A stretch of DNA of 39,064 bases from DASZMJ01 sp035551935 (lineage in GTDB: Bacteria > Planctomycetota > Planctomycetia > Isosphaerales > Isosphaeraceae), in assembly GCA_035551935.1 (NCBI GenBank), contig DASZMJ010000633.1:1-39064 (forward strand), given 5' to 3'. The notes beneath the pieces are model-generated. The model had not been told where the DNA came from and searched no databases. It saw nothing but the letters and a program-made list of their open reading frames with translations. This document shows positions 18,163 to 29,411 of this stretch, one piece after another. How positions within the stretch are numbered: the first letter of the stretch is position 1; the number at the start of each line of letters is the position of its first letter. The translations under genes and the position numbers were made by a program.

Positions 18163-18397
18163 GCGGGCGATCATTTTCGACTCGGTGGACGACCAGTTGA
18201 TCCATGAGCCGACGGTCGAGACCCGCCATCGGAAACCGATGAGGCCCAATCCGGTCGCCCCCTGGGAACTCCGGATCGGCGACCTCCGTGTCTATTATGA
18301 TGTCACCGAGTCCCCAGAGCCCCTCGTGTCCGTACGAGCGATCGGCGTCAAGCAACATAACCGGGTCCGGATCGGCGGGGAGGAAATCCAACTATGA
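18098..18397 (+). CDS. RelE/ParE-type toxin of a type II toxin-antitoxin pair
   Basis: 99 residues with a GTG start at 18098. The fold of short beta-alpha-beta elements is recognisable: MTYRIEYSPECEGHLRSL at the start, a helical middle, then PNPVAPWELRIGDLRVYYDV (51-70) and the C-terminal VSVRAIGVKQHNRVRIGGEE. Such proteins cleave mRNA on the ribosome (RelE-like) or poison gyrase (ParE-like); the sequence alone does not decide which. Its stop overlaps the antitoxin start in an ATGA (18394-18397), typical of tight translational coupling. Toxin-first order is less common. Its start lies inside the end of the upstream unknown gene. Confidence 0.82.
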   Translation: MTYRIEYSPECEGHLRSLTARERAIIFDSVDDQLIHEPTVETRHRKPMRPNPVAPWELRIGDLRVYYDVTESPEPLVSVRAIGVKQHNRVRIGGEEIQL

Positions 18398-18651
18398 AGA
18401 CGATCGAGATCGCCGAGGCGTCGAGTCCGCTGTCGGACTATGTGCGGCGGGCGCAGGGAGAACCACTGGTCGTCACCGAGGCGGGGGCGCCGACCGCCGT
18501 CCTCTTACCGCTCAGCAATTCGGACCTTGAAACCATCGCCCTGAGCACGAACCCGGAGTTCATCGCGCTCATCGAGCGCTCACGAGCCAGGACTCGCGCG
18601 GAAGGAGGGATCTCCGCGACGGAGATGCGCAAGCGTGTCCCGGCCGAATGA
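18394..18651 (+). CDS. Phd/YefM-type antitoxin
   Basis: 85 residues. The N-terminal DNA-binding part is of the Phd/YefM kind: MKTIEIAEASSPLSDYVRRA followed by EPLVVTEAGAPTAVLLPL, the usual beta strand pair in which the promoter-binding dimer forms. The C terminus is charged and likely disordered until bound (RSRARTRAEGG, then EMRKRVPAE), as expected for the toxin-wrapping tail. It overlaps the toxin by 4 bp. It probably neutralises the toxin and represses the pair, but no convincing operator was found upstream of the toxin. Confidence 0.82.
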   Translation: MKTIEIAEASSPLSDYVRRAQGEPLVVTEAGAPTAVLLPLSNSDLETIALSTNPEFIALIERSRARTRAEGGISATEMRKRVPAE

Positions 18652-18721
18652 TGATGTGATGCGTGGGAGGATGATCGGCGGTCGAGGTTCCTGGAAAAAA
18701 GCGATTTGAGGTAGAACCTTC

Positions 18722-18750
18722 TTGGAATCGGCCTTGAAATCGCATATCAT
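18722..18750 (+). promoter_or_regulatory. Candidate dedicated rpoC promoter
   Basis: TTGGAA (18722-18727), exactly 17 bp, then TATCAT (18745-18750). This is one of the best consensus matches in the window and lies in the 512-bp gene-free gap between the antitoxin and rpoC. It implies an rpoC leader of about 400 nt. A weak inverted repeat (AGGTTC/GAACCT) sits just upstream, after the antitoxin. Confidence 0.55.
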
Positions 18751-18819
18751 CGACAAGAACCGACTCCAAGGAATGGACCAGCCCGGGGCTGAGCGAACGT
18801 GCCGAACTACCGTCGACGT

Positions 18820-18844
18820 GCCGGGGACAGGCCGAGTCCCCGGC
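18820..18844 (+). other. Hairpin in the rpoC leader
   Basis: GCCGGGGAC (18820-18828), a 7-nt loop and GTCCCCGGC (18836-18844) form a perfect 9-bp stem about 65 nt downstream of the candidate transcription start. It has no U-tract. It may be an attenuator or mRNA-processing signal for rpoC. The rest of 18845-19163 is GC-rich without a credible gene. Confidence 0.4.
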
Positions 18845-19163
18845 GTTCCGCCAAGGGTTCGTCCCGGCCGGGGAGGATGCCGTTGTCGGCGCGCCAAGGG
18901 CCCAGGGAGGGGGGGAGCGGACCGCGGCGACCGTGGCCTCGCGAGGGGCCCGGCGGCCGGGCGGTCCGCGTTCGACCTGGGGCCCGCCCGACGACCCGAC
19001 CTGGGATCGCGACCGATCGTTGAACCGAATCCGAACCTGTGCGCCTGCAAACCCCACGTTACTTGACGACGTCGGGCGCGGGGCCCGCTGCCCGTCGCCG
19101 ACGACGACTGAGCCAACACCCGCTTCGGCACACCCCTAAACCGCGTGCAGAGGAGAGTGTCTC

Positions 19164-23441
<4,278 letters not shown>

Positions 23442-23478
23442 GCCGACGGGCCCTCGCCCCGCGTCCTCGATCCCACGT

Positions 23479-23519
23479 CGACGGCCCGTCTCCCCAGACC
23501 CCGGGGCGGCGGGCCGTCG
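23479..23519 (+). terminator. Terminator after rpoC
   Basis: CGACGGCCCG (23479-23488) and CGGGCCGTCG (23510-23519) form a perfect 10-bp stem with a 21-nt loop that also contains CCCC/GGGG, followed by GCTCTTCTCGTC. An alternative longer pairing joins GAGCCGACGG (23440-23449, overlapping the stop codon) with CCGTCGGCTC (23514-23523). Likely end of the transcription locus. Confidence 0.55.
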
Positions 23520-23547
23520 GCTCTTCTCGTCAAGCCGGAGGCCGACG

Positions 23548-24642
23548 ATGGCCCGCAGCGCGACCGAGCCCCGCGGCCTGACCGTCCTCGACCTGCTGGT
23601 CATTGTCGCCGCGAGCGCGAGCATCTTCTCCGTCCGGCTCAATTTCCCGTTCCCGCGCGGCGCGGCCGCCACTTCGAGCGACGCACCTCCCTGGGCCTTC
23701 CCGTTCTGGAGGGTCGGCTGGGCGCTCCTCGACCTCGACATCGTCGCCGCCCTCGTCGTCCTCGCCCGCCGCGCCCGCTACGGCGGCATGCCACGCCCCG
23801 CCGAGTGGCTCGCCATCGCGCTCGCCGCGAATGCCCTCGTCATGGTCTTGCCGAAACCCTGGGACCTCGGCCCCCTCGCCCGTGAGCAGGATCGTCGCTA
23901 TCCCTATTCGACCGCGGCCTACTCGCCGGGCCTGCTGGCCCTGTATCCCGGGAATACTGTGATTCATGATTATGTTAAATATTTAAAATGGATGCCGGAA
24001 TACGAACCTCTCTGTGGCAACACGATCGCGGCCTCACTCGTGCTCGCCATGTCGATTTCGGCGACGGTGGCCCGTCACGGCCCGGCGCTGCCGAGCTGGC
24101 TGATGACGGCGCTCGCGGCCCTCGCGGGGGTCTGCCTGCTGTGGGGGCCGTTCGAGCTCGCGGCGTTCGTCGTCCCCGGGCTCTGCTCGCTCCCGACGGA
24201 TTCCCCGGGCTGGCTCAAGACCCCTTGCGATGAGTTGGGCCTGGCATTCGGCCGGATTCCCGCGGGGCTGCTGGTCGGTGTGCCGGCCTTCGCAAGCTGG
24301 GCGCGGCTCCAGAGACCGCATCGGGCCCGCGGCCGATGGACCGAATGGGTCGGGTTGTGCACCGGGCTCGCATTCGCCCTCCAGCGGTCCTTCGATGTCC
24401 TCGTGGCCGCCGCGCTGCTCCGGCGGATGCCGTCCTCCTTCAGGGGCTGGGACTGGAAGACCGCGGTCGTCTCGTTCCGGTTCTACGACTTCATCATTGC
24501 GCCGATCTACGGGGACTCCGCGTACGACTTGGTCCCGAGTCTCGTCATCAACCGCCTGGCCTTGGCGCTCTGGGCGGTCGCTGTATTCTACATCAGTCGT
24601 TGGATCGTGAAGCGGTTCGCACCGAGCCGGCCGGGCCGTTGA
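23548..24642 (+). CDS. Polytopic membrane protein of unknown function
   Basis: 364 residues with about eight hydrophobic segments, for example LTVLDLLVIVAASASIF near the start, WLAIALAANALVMVLP, LMTALAALAGVCLLWGPFEL and LALALWAVAVFYISRWIV near the end. No recognised motif. The ATG at 23548 has GGAGG seven bases upstream. A short, sharply AT-rich patch (23952-23990) interrupts otherwise GC-rich codons and encodes NTVIHDYVKYLKWM. The gene starts after the rpoC terminator and is 39 bp upstream of the Uma2 gene. Function unknown. Confidence 0.7.
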   Translation: MARSATEPRGLTVLDLLVIVAASASIFSVRLNFPFPRGAAATSSDAPPWAFPFWRVGWALLDLDIVAALVVLARRARYGGMPRPAEWLAIALAANALVMVLPKPWDLGPLAREQDRRYPYSTAAYSPGLLALYPGNTVIHDYVKYLKWMPEYEPLCGNTIAASLVLAMSISATVARHGPALPSWLMTALAALAGVCLLWGPFELAAFVVPGLCSLPTDSPGWLKTPCDELGLAFGRIPAGLLVGVPAFASWARLQRPHRARGRWTEWVGLCTGLAFALQRSFDVLVAAALLRRMPSSFRGWDWKTAVVSFRFYDFIIAPIYGDSAYDLVPSLVINRLALALWAVAVFYISRWIVKRFAPSRPGR

Positions 24643-24681
24643 GCGCTTCGAGGCCGACAATAAGTCAGGAGATCGATTCCG

Positions 24682-25278
24682 ATGGCGACCGTCACCCTCC
24701 GCATCGGCCCCGCCGACCACGGGCGGGCCATGACCCTCGACGACTTCCTCGACGCCGAGGAGGAGCCCGGATACCGCTACGAACTGGCCAACGGAGTCCT
24801 CGAAGTGACCAACGTCCCCAACGACCCGCACGGCCTGATCATCTGGTTCCTGCTCGACGCCCTCAGCGAATTCGGCCGGAGACACCCCGGCCTTATCCTC
24901 CGCGCCGGCGGCTCCGGCGAGTTCCAGCTCCGGCTGCCGGGGCTCGACACGGGACGCAACCCGGACGTCGCCGTCGTGCTCCACGGGACCCCGAAGGACG
25001 AGCGGGGGCGGAGGCCGCCGAGCCTCGTGATGGAAGTGGTCTCCGAGGGGGCGGACGCGCACGAGCGCGATTATGTGGCCAAGCGGCGGGAATACCTGGC
25101 GGTCGGCCTCCGGGAATACTGGATCATCGACCCGATCGAGCGGCGCGTCACGGTCCTGGTCCGCGACGGCGACGTCTGGGCCGAGCGCATCTTCGTCGGC
25201 GACGCGGCCGCCGAGGGCCTCGTCCTGCCCGGCTTCCGCTTGCCCCTGGCCGAGCTCTGGGAGCAGGCCGAGGAGTGA
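24682..25278 (+). CDS. Uma2 family restriction-endonuclease-fold protein (DUF820)
   Basis: 198 residues of the Uma2 family, PD-(D/E)xK nuclease fold proteins expanded in cyanobacteria and planctomycetes, whose biological role is poorly defined. Seen: MTLDDFLDAEEEPGYRYELA (17-36), NVPNDPHGLIIWFLLDAL, then the active-site elements RNPDVAVV (D95), LVMEVVSEG (E118) and DYVAKRREYLAVGLREYWII with K134. The end, GFRLPLAELW, is typical. AGGAG lies about 10 bases before the ATG. No methylase or other restriction partner is beside it. Confidence 0.88.
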   Translation: MATVTLRIGPADHGRAMTLDDFLDAEEEPGYRYELANGVLEVTNVPNDPHGLIIWFLLDALSEFGRRHPGLILRAGGSGEFQLRLPGLDTGRNPDVAVVLHGTPKDERGRRPPSLVMEVVSEGADAHERDYVAKRREYLAVGLREYWIIDPIERRVTVLVRDGDVWAERIFVGDAAAEGLVLPGFRLPLAELWEQAEE

Positions 25279-25405
25279 ACCATCGCCGGCCCGTCGGTTC
25301 GACCGCGAGTCGACTTGACTTTCTCTCCAGGTTTCTGCATGGTGTTGCGGCCGGGCCCGCGGCCCGAGACATGCCCGTGGATGGAAGGCATCGAAGGAGA
25401 GAAGG

Positions 25406-26065
25406 ATGCTCACCAATCGCACCCTGTCGTTGACGGCGCTCGCCGTCGCCCTGACCCTCGCCATCTCGACGGACGCCCGGGCCGACTTCGGCGCGTTCAG
25501 CTACACCACGACGGTCGAGGCCGGGACCAACTCCGCGTTCGCGGCCACCTCGACGGCCACGCAGAACGGGGTCGCCGTCACCTTCTCCGGCGTCGGCGCC
25601 AGCAACCTGCTGGCGCCCACCGACGTGACCTTCAGCGACCTGGCCGTCGACGCGACCAACGCGGCCGTCGGCACGACGTCGATCACCGTGCCGTACAAGT
25701 ACCTGGTCAGCCTCACCGACCACTCGACGGCGTCGCCGAGCACGCAGACCGTCGAGGTCACCGGGATGTTGTCGGGGACCGTCACCAAGACCGCCGGCGG
25801 CAACCTCAGCTTCAGCATCTCGAACGCCTACGACCCGATCACTTACATGGTGCCGACGGTCGGCGTCTTCCCCAGCGGCGCCGAGTACCTGATCAGCACG
25901 ACCGACACGCCCGGCCACACCCACTACAACGCCCCCGGCCCCGACGGCTCGATGGGCGCCGCGGTCCTGTTGAGCCCCAAGGCCGTCCCCGAGCCCGCCT
26001 CGATGGCGCTGCTCGGCCTCGGCTCGCTCGGCGCCCTCCGCCTCTTCCGCCGGCGTGCCATCTGA
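25406..26065 (+). CDS. PEP-CTERM sorting-domain secreted protein
   Basis: 219 residues. It begins with a signal peptide (LSLTALAVALTLAISTDARA), has a Thr/Ser/Val-rich beta-type body, and ends with VPEPASMALLGLGSL followed by a short hydrophobic stretch and RRRAI. That is the PEP-CTERM tripartite signal recognised by exosortase for processing and surface or exopolysaccharide-linked display. The body function is unknown. GGAGAGAAGG precedes the ATG. A TTGACT at 25315-25320 could be a -35, but the -10 position (CATGGT) is poor. No exosortase is in the window. Confidence 0.85.
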   Translation: MLTNRTLSLTALAVALTLAISTDARADFGAFSYTTTVEAGTNSAFAATSTATQNGVAVTFSGVGASNLLAPTDVTFSDLAVDATNAAVGTTSITVPYKYLVSLTDHSTASPSTQTVEVTGMLSGTVTKTAGGNLSFSISNAYDPITYMVPTVGVFPSGAEYLISTTDTPGHTHYNAPGPDGSMGAAVLLSPKAVPEPASMALLGLGSLGALRLFRRRAI

Positions 26066-26114
26066 TTTCGACCACGCGACCCGATCGCCTCCGCGGTCGA
26101 GGCCGATCCTCGCG

Positions 26115-26147
26115 CCGGCCGGGGCAGGTCCCTCGCCCCGGCCGGCC
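26115..26147. terminator. Bidirectional terminator between convergent PEP-CTERM genes
   Basis: GCCGGCCGGGGC (26115-26126), a 9-nt loop and GCCCCGGCCGGC (26136-26147) form a perfect 12-bp stem in the 106-bp gap between two gene ends. Placement between convergent genes supports a terminator serving both, although no U-tract is present. Confidence 0.5.
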
Positions 26148-26171
26148 GCCGCGCGACGGCTCGCCGGCCGT

Positions 26172-27152
26172 TCACTTCGAGCGACGGAGCCGACGCGCCA
26201 GGCCCAGGCACGGCGCGCCGATCGCCGCCAGGACCATCGTCGAGGGCTCGGGGGTGCCCTTGGGGGGAGTGAAGGCCGTCACCGAGGCGGTGGCGGAACT
26301 AGTGATATTGATGCTCAGTTGATAGTTCCCCGGGCCGAGCGGCTTCGAGGTTGTGGCCAGGAAGGTCGATGGGCCATTCAGGACATACCCGGGCCCAACG
26401 AGGGGCTTGTTCAGCGAGAACGGGTCGGAGGCCGCCGTGGTCGTGGCGCCCTTGAGTGTGAACTTGTTGAGCTTCGGATTGCCGTCGATCGCGAAACCGC
26501 TGGGCCCCCAGAGGACGATCGGGGCGCCGATGGGCTTGCCTGCGGCGTCGACCGACTTGATGGTGATCGTCATCGACCCGCCCGCCGTGCCCGACCCGAC
26601 GACTCCCTTGGCGATCGCCACCTCCTCGTAGATCGTGGCATCGAAAGAGATCGAGAGGGACAGGGCCTTCGTCAGGCTAAAGTTGGTGCCCAACGAGGCA
26701 CTGCTGTGGGCACCCCCCGAACTCGGCGCGGCATCGAGGTTGACCGAGGCCTGGGTCAACGCACTGGCGCCGTTGAAGAGGAGGGTCTTGAGGAGCGTCG
26801 GGAACTTGACGTTCGCGTTGCTGGCGGCGCGCCCGGCGGCCTCGATGACCGACGCGGGCAACGGCTCGACCTCGTTGGAGGGGGGCGAGAGCGTGGCACT
26901 GTAGCCGGCCGTCTTGGTGGGCGGCCCGATCGTGGCGCTGTCGTTGGCGGTCCCCGCCAGCGAGTTCGCGTCGAAGATCAGGGCGGCTCTGTTCCCGGGG
27001 TTGTTGGGCGACGGCAACAGGACGATGTTGTTGACCTCGGTGTAGGTGGCGGCGGTGATGAGGCTCGCCGTCGCCTTGCGTCCGATCGGGACGAGCAGCG
27101 CCAGAACGCCGGCCGCGATCGCGAGCCGGAGGGACGGACCCCGGATGAGCAT
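26172..27152 (-). CDS. PEP-CTERM sorting-domain secreted protein
   Basis: 326 residues from the ATG at 27152, chosen because AGGAGG lies eight bases upstream; a start at 27182 would add 10 residues with no signal character. Signal peptide: LRLAIAAGVLALLVPIGRKATA. The body is rich in Ser, Thr, Ala and Asn and likely beta-stranded, including SMTITIKSVDAAGKPIGAP. The C terminus is GTPEPSTMVLAAIGAPCL then LARRLRRSK, a PEP-CTERM signal. Function of the body is not recognised. Convergent with the other PEP-CTERM gene; divergent from the transketolase pair across a 293-bp gap that contains a 24-bp palindrome. Confidence 0.82.
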   Translation of the reverse strand: MLIRGPSLRLAIAAGVLALLVPIGRKATASLITAATYTEVNNIVLLPSPNNPGNRAALIFDANSLAGTANDSATIGPPTKTAGYSATLSPPSNEVEPLPASVIEAAGRAASNANVKFPTLLKTLLFNGASALTQASVNLDAAPSSGGAHSSASLGTNFSLTKALSLSISFDATIYEEVAIAKGVVGSGTAGGSMTITIKSVDAAGKPIGAPIVLWGPSGFAIDGNPKLNKFTLKGATTTAASDPFSLNKPLVGPGYVLNGPSTFLATTSKPLGPGNYQLSINITSSATASVTAFTPPKGTPEPSTMVLAAIGAPCLGLARRLRRSK

Positions 27153-27188
27153 GGCACAATCCTCCTCATGGTGAGGGGGCATCCGACG

Positions 27189-27212
27189 CGCGGCGATCGG
27201 TCGATCGCCGCG
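27189..27212. promoter_or_regulatory. 24-bp palindrome in a divergent promoter region
   Basis: CGCGGCGATCG (27189-27199), two central bases and CGATCGCCGCG (27202-27212) are perfectly symmetric. It lies 36 bp upstream of the PEP-CTERM gene start on the minus strand and about 160 bp upstream of the transketolase promoter candidate. Size and placement suit a dimeric regulator operator, with no known regulator assigned. Nothing else is recognised in 27213-27374. Confidence 0.4.
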
Positions 27213-27374
27213 ATCGACACGGCCCCGCGGCGAGGCCCGACCGCTACGCGCGAGGCCCGTCGGTCGAGCCGACAGGGCCGACCGAAACGGTCGTCCCCTC
27301 CGAAGCCATCCCCGCGCACCGCCGCGACCGGCAACGAATCCCTCGCGGTCGCCTCCGGCGCGGGGGAATCCCTC

Positions 27375-27404
27375 TTGAGGGGGCGCGGGGCGAGGGGATA
27401 GGCT
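27375..27404 (+). promoter_or_regulatory. Candidate promoter for the split transketolase
   Basis: TTGAGG (27375-27380), 18 bp, TAGGCT (27399-27404). It would give a leader of about 35 nt including the GGAGG (27432-27436) that serves the GTG start at 27446. Moderate match. Confidence 0.35.
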
Positions 27405-27445
27405 TGGAGGAGTGGGATCGCCAACACCGCCGGAGGCCGCGCACC

Positions 27446-28354
27446 GTGTCCGCCAACATCGACGAGCTGAAGGCCCGCGCCGTGACGATCCGGGCCGACA
27501 TCCTCAGGAGCACGACGGAGGCCGGCTCGGGGCACCCGAGCAGCTCCTTGTCGGCCGCCGACGTGGTCACGGCCCTGTATTTCGGCGGCTTCCTGAGGTA
27601 CAACGCGAAGGAGCCTCACTGGCCCGACCGCGACCGCTTCATCCTCTCGAAAGGGCACGCGGCGCCGGTGCTCTACGCGGCGTTGGCCGAGGCGGGCTAC
27701 TTCCCGAAAGACCGGTTGATGACCCTCCGAAAGCTCGGCAGCCCGCTGGAGGGGCATCCGAACATGCTCCGCCTCGGCGGCGTCGAGGCCTCGACCGGCT
27801 CGCTCGGCCAGGGGCTCTCGATCGGCATCGGCCACGCCCTGGCGGCCCGGGTCGACAAGAAAGGCTATCATATCTACGTGATGACCGGCGACGGCGAGCT
27901 CGACGAGGGTCAGGTCTGGGAGGCCGCCGCCGCCGCCGCCAAGTTCGGCCTCGACAACCTCACCGCGATCGTCGACCGCAACCACTACCAGCAGACCGGC
28001 GCCGCCGAGGAGGTCCTGAACATGGACCCCGTCGACGGCAAGTTCACCGCCTTCGGCTGGCAGACCTTCACCATCAACGGCAACGACATGGGCGAGGTCG
28101 TCACCGCCCTCACCCGCGCCCGCGCCGTCAAGGGGCGGCCGACGTGCATCGTCGCCTTGACACATAAAGGTCAAGGCATCCTCCCATTGCTCGAGAAGCT
28201 CGGCGACGTCAACTTCCACGGCAAGCCGGTCCCCGAGAAGTACCTCGCCGAGGCGCTCGCCGAGGTCCAGGGGACGCAGGCGACGCCCGAGGGGGCCTTG
28301 CGATCGCCCGCCGGCACGCCCGACACGCCGACCTCCGGCCAGTCGAAGAAGTAG
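27446..28354 (+). CDS. Transketolase, N-terminal (thiamine diphosphate-binding) subunit
   Basis: 302 residues from GTG at 27446, chosen because CGGAGG is nine bases upstream and translation then begins SANIDELKARAVTIRADIL, the family start. Seen: GSGHPSSSLSAADVVTALYF, FILSKGHAAPVLYAALAEAG, and GGVEASTGSLGQGLSIGIGH. The thiamine-diphosphate motif GDGELDEGQVWEA begins at G148 and ends at the NLTAIVDRN Asn. The last ~30 residues (after EVQGTQATPEG) are a Pro/Thr/Ser-rich tail. With the next gene it makes a two-subunit transketolase, transferring two-carbon units in the non-oxidative pentose phosphate pathway. Split forms are common in several phyla. Confidence 0.92.
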   Translation: MSANIDELKARAVTIRADILRSTTEAGSGHPSSSLSAADVVTALYFGGFLRYNAKEPHWPDRDRFILSKGHAAPVLYAALAEAGYFPKDRLMTLRKLGSPLEGHPNMLRLGGVEASTGSLGQGLSIGIGHALAARVDKKGYHIYVMTGDGELDEGQVWEAAAAAAKFGLDNLTAIVDRNHYQQTGAAEEVLNMDPVDGKFTAFGWQTFTINGNDMGEVVTALTRARAVKGRPTCIVALTHKGQGILPLLEKLGDVNFHGKPVPEKYLAEALAEVQGTQATPEGALRSPAGTPDTPTSGQSKK

Positions 28355-28412
28355 CCCCTCCAATCGCGATCACCAAACGGCACGACCACTACGGGACACG
28401 GGGGACGGACAC

Positions 28413-29396
28413 ATGGCGGGCGCGGCCTCGGCGCTGCAATCGAAGCGGGCGATGGGCAAGGCGACGCGCGACGCCTTCGGGCGCGCGCTGGAGGCGTTCG
28501 GCGCCGACCACCCCGAGGTGGTCGTCGTCGACGCCGACGTGTCGAACTCGACCCGCACCGAGTGGTTCGGCAAGAAGTTCCCCGACCGCTTCTTCAACAT
28601 CGGCATCGCCGAGAGCAACCTCGTCGGCATCGCCGGGGGACTGGCCGGCGCCGGCAAGACGCCGGTCATCGCCAGCTTCGCCGCGTTCGTCATGTGCAAC
28701 GCCTACGACCAGCTCCGCATGGCCGTGGCCTACCCCCGCCAGAACGTCAAGGTCGTCGGCAGCCACGCCGGCATCTCGATCGGCGAGGACGGCGCCTCGC
28801 AGATGGGCATCGAGGACGTCTCGCTCGCCTGCTCGCTGCCCGGCTTCACCGTCATCGTCCCGGCCGACGAGGGCTCGACTCGGATGGCCACCCGCGCCAT
28901 GCTCCGCCACAAGGGTCCCGTCTATCTCCGCGTCGGCCGCCCCGACGTGGCCAAGGTCTACATCGACGACGAGCCGCCGTTCGAGATCGGCAAGGCCAAC
29001 CTCCTCCGCCAGGGGAAAGACGTGACCCTCGTCGCCAACGGCCTGATGGTCGCCGCGGCCCTCGACGCCGCCGACGCGCTGGCGTCGCAAGGGGTCGAGG
29101 CCCGCGTCCTCGACATGCACACGGTGAAGCCCCTCGACCGCGACGCGATCGCCGCCGCCGCGCGCGAGACCGGCGCCCTGGTCGTCGCCGAGGAGCACCT
29201 CGCCCACGGCGGCCTCGGCAGCGTCGTCGCCGCCGCCGTCGCCGAGTCGACGCCCGTCCCGATCCGCTTCGTCAACCTCGGCGACCAGTTCGGCGAGAGC
29301 GGCTCGCCCGAGCAACTCCTCGAGAAGTACGGCCTCACCGCCGACAAGGTCGTCGCGGCGGCCAGGGCCGCGATCGGGGCCAAGAAGGCTTCCTGA
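28413..29396 (+). CDS. Transketolase, C-terminal (pyrimidine-binding) subunit
   Basis: 327 residues. Seen: ATRDAFGRALEAFGADHPEV, VVVDADVSNSTRTEWF, RFFNIGIAESNLVGIAGGLA with the cofactor-activating Glu (E67), KTPVIASFAAFVMCNAYDQL, and the SHAGISIGEDGASQMGIED loop. The C-terminal domain has GKDVTLVANGLMV and MHTVKPLD. It pairs with the upstream subunit, 58 bp away, to complete the active site at the subunit interface. A 1-deoxyxylulose-5-phosphate synthase half is the nearest alternative but fits less well. Its end is only 15 bp from the convergent GT2 gene. Confidence 0.92.
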   Translation: MAGAASALQSKRAMGKATRDAFGRALEAFGADHPEVVVVDADVSNSTRTEWFGKKFPDRFFNIGIAESNLVGIAGGLAGAGKTPVIASFAAFVMCNAYDQLRMAVAYPRQNVKVVGSHAGISIGEDGASQMGIEDVSLACSLPGFTVIVPADEGSTRMATRAMLRHKGPVYLRVGRPDVAKVYIDDEPPFEIGKANLLRQGKDVTLVANGLMVAAALDAADALASQGVEARVLDMHTVKPLDRDAIAAAARETGALVVAEEHLAHGGLGSVVAAAVAESTPVPIRFVNLGDQFGESGSPEQLLEKYGLTADKVVAAARAAIGAKKAS

Positions 29397-29411
29397 AGCC
29401 GCGATCGATTC

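Noticed and set aside
18722..19066. A 114-codon frame in the rpoC leader
   Set aside because: Starts with TTG directly on the candidate -35 box, has no ribosome-binding site, and becomes Arg/Pro/Gly-rich nonsense after the first residues.
26055..27401. A 448-codon plus-strand frame opposite the second PEP-CTERM gene
   Set aside because: Arg/Gly-rich shadow. The minus strand has signal peptide, AGGAGG site and PEP-CTERM end.
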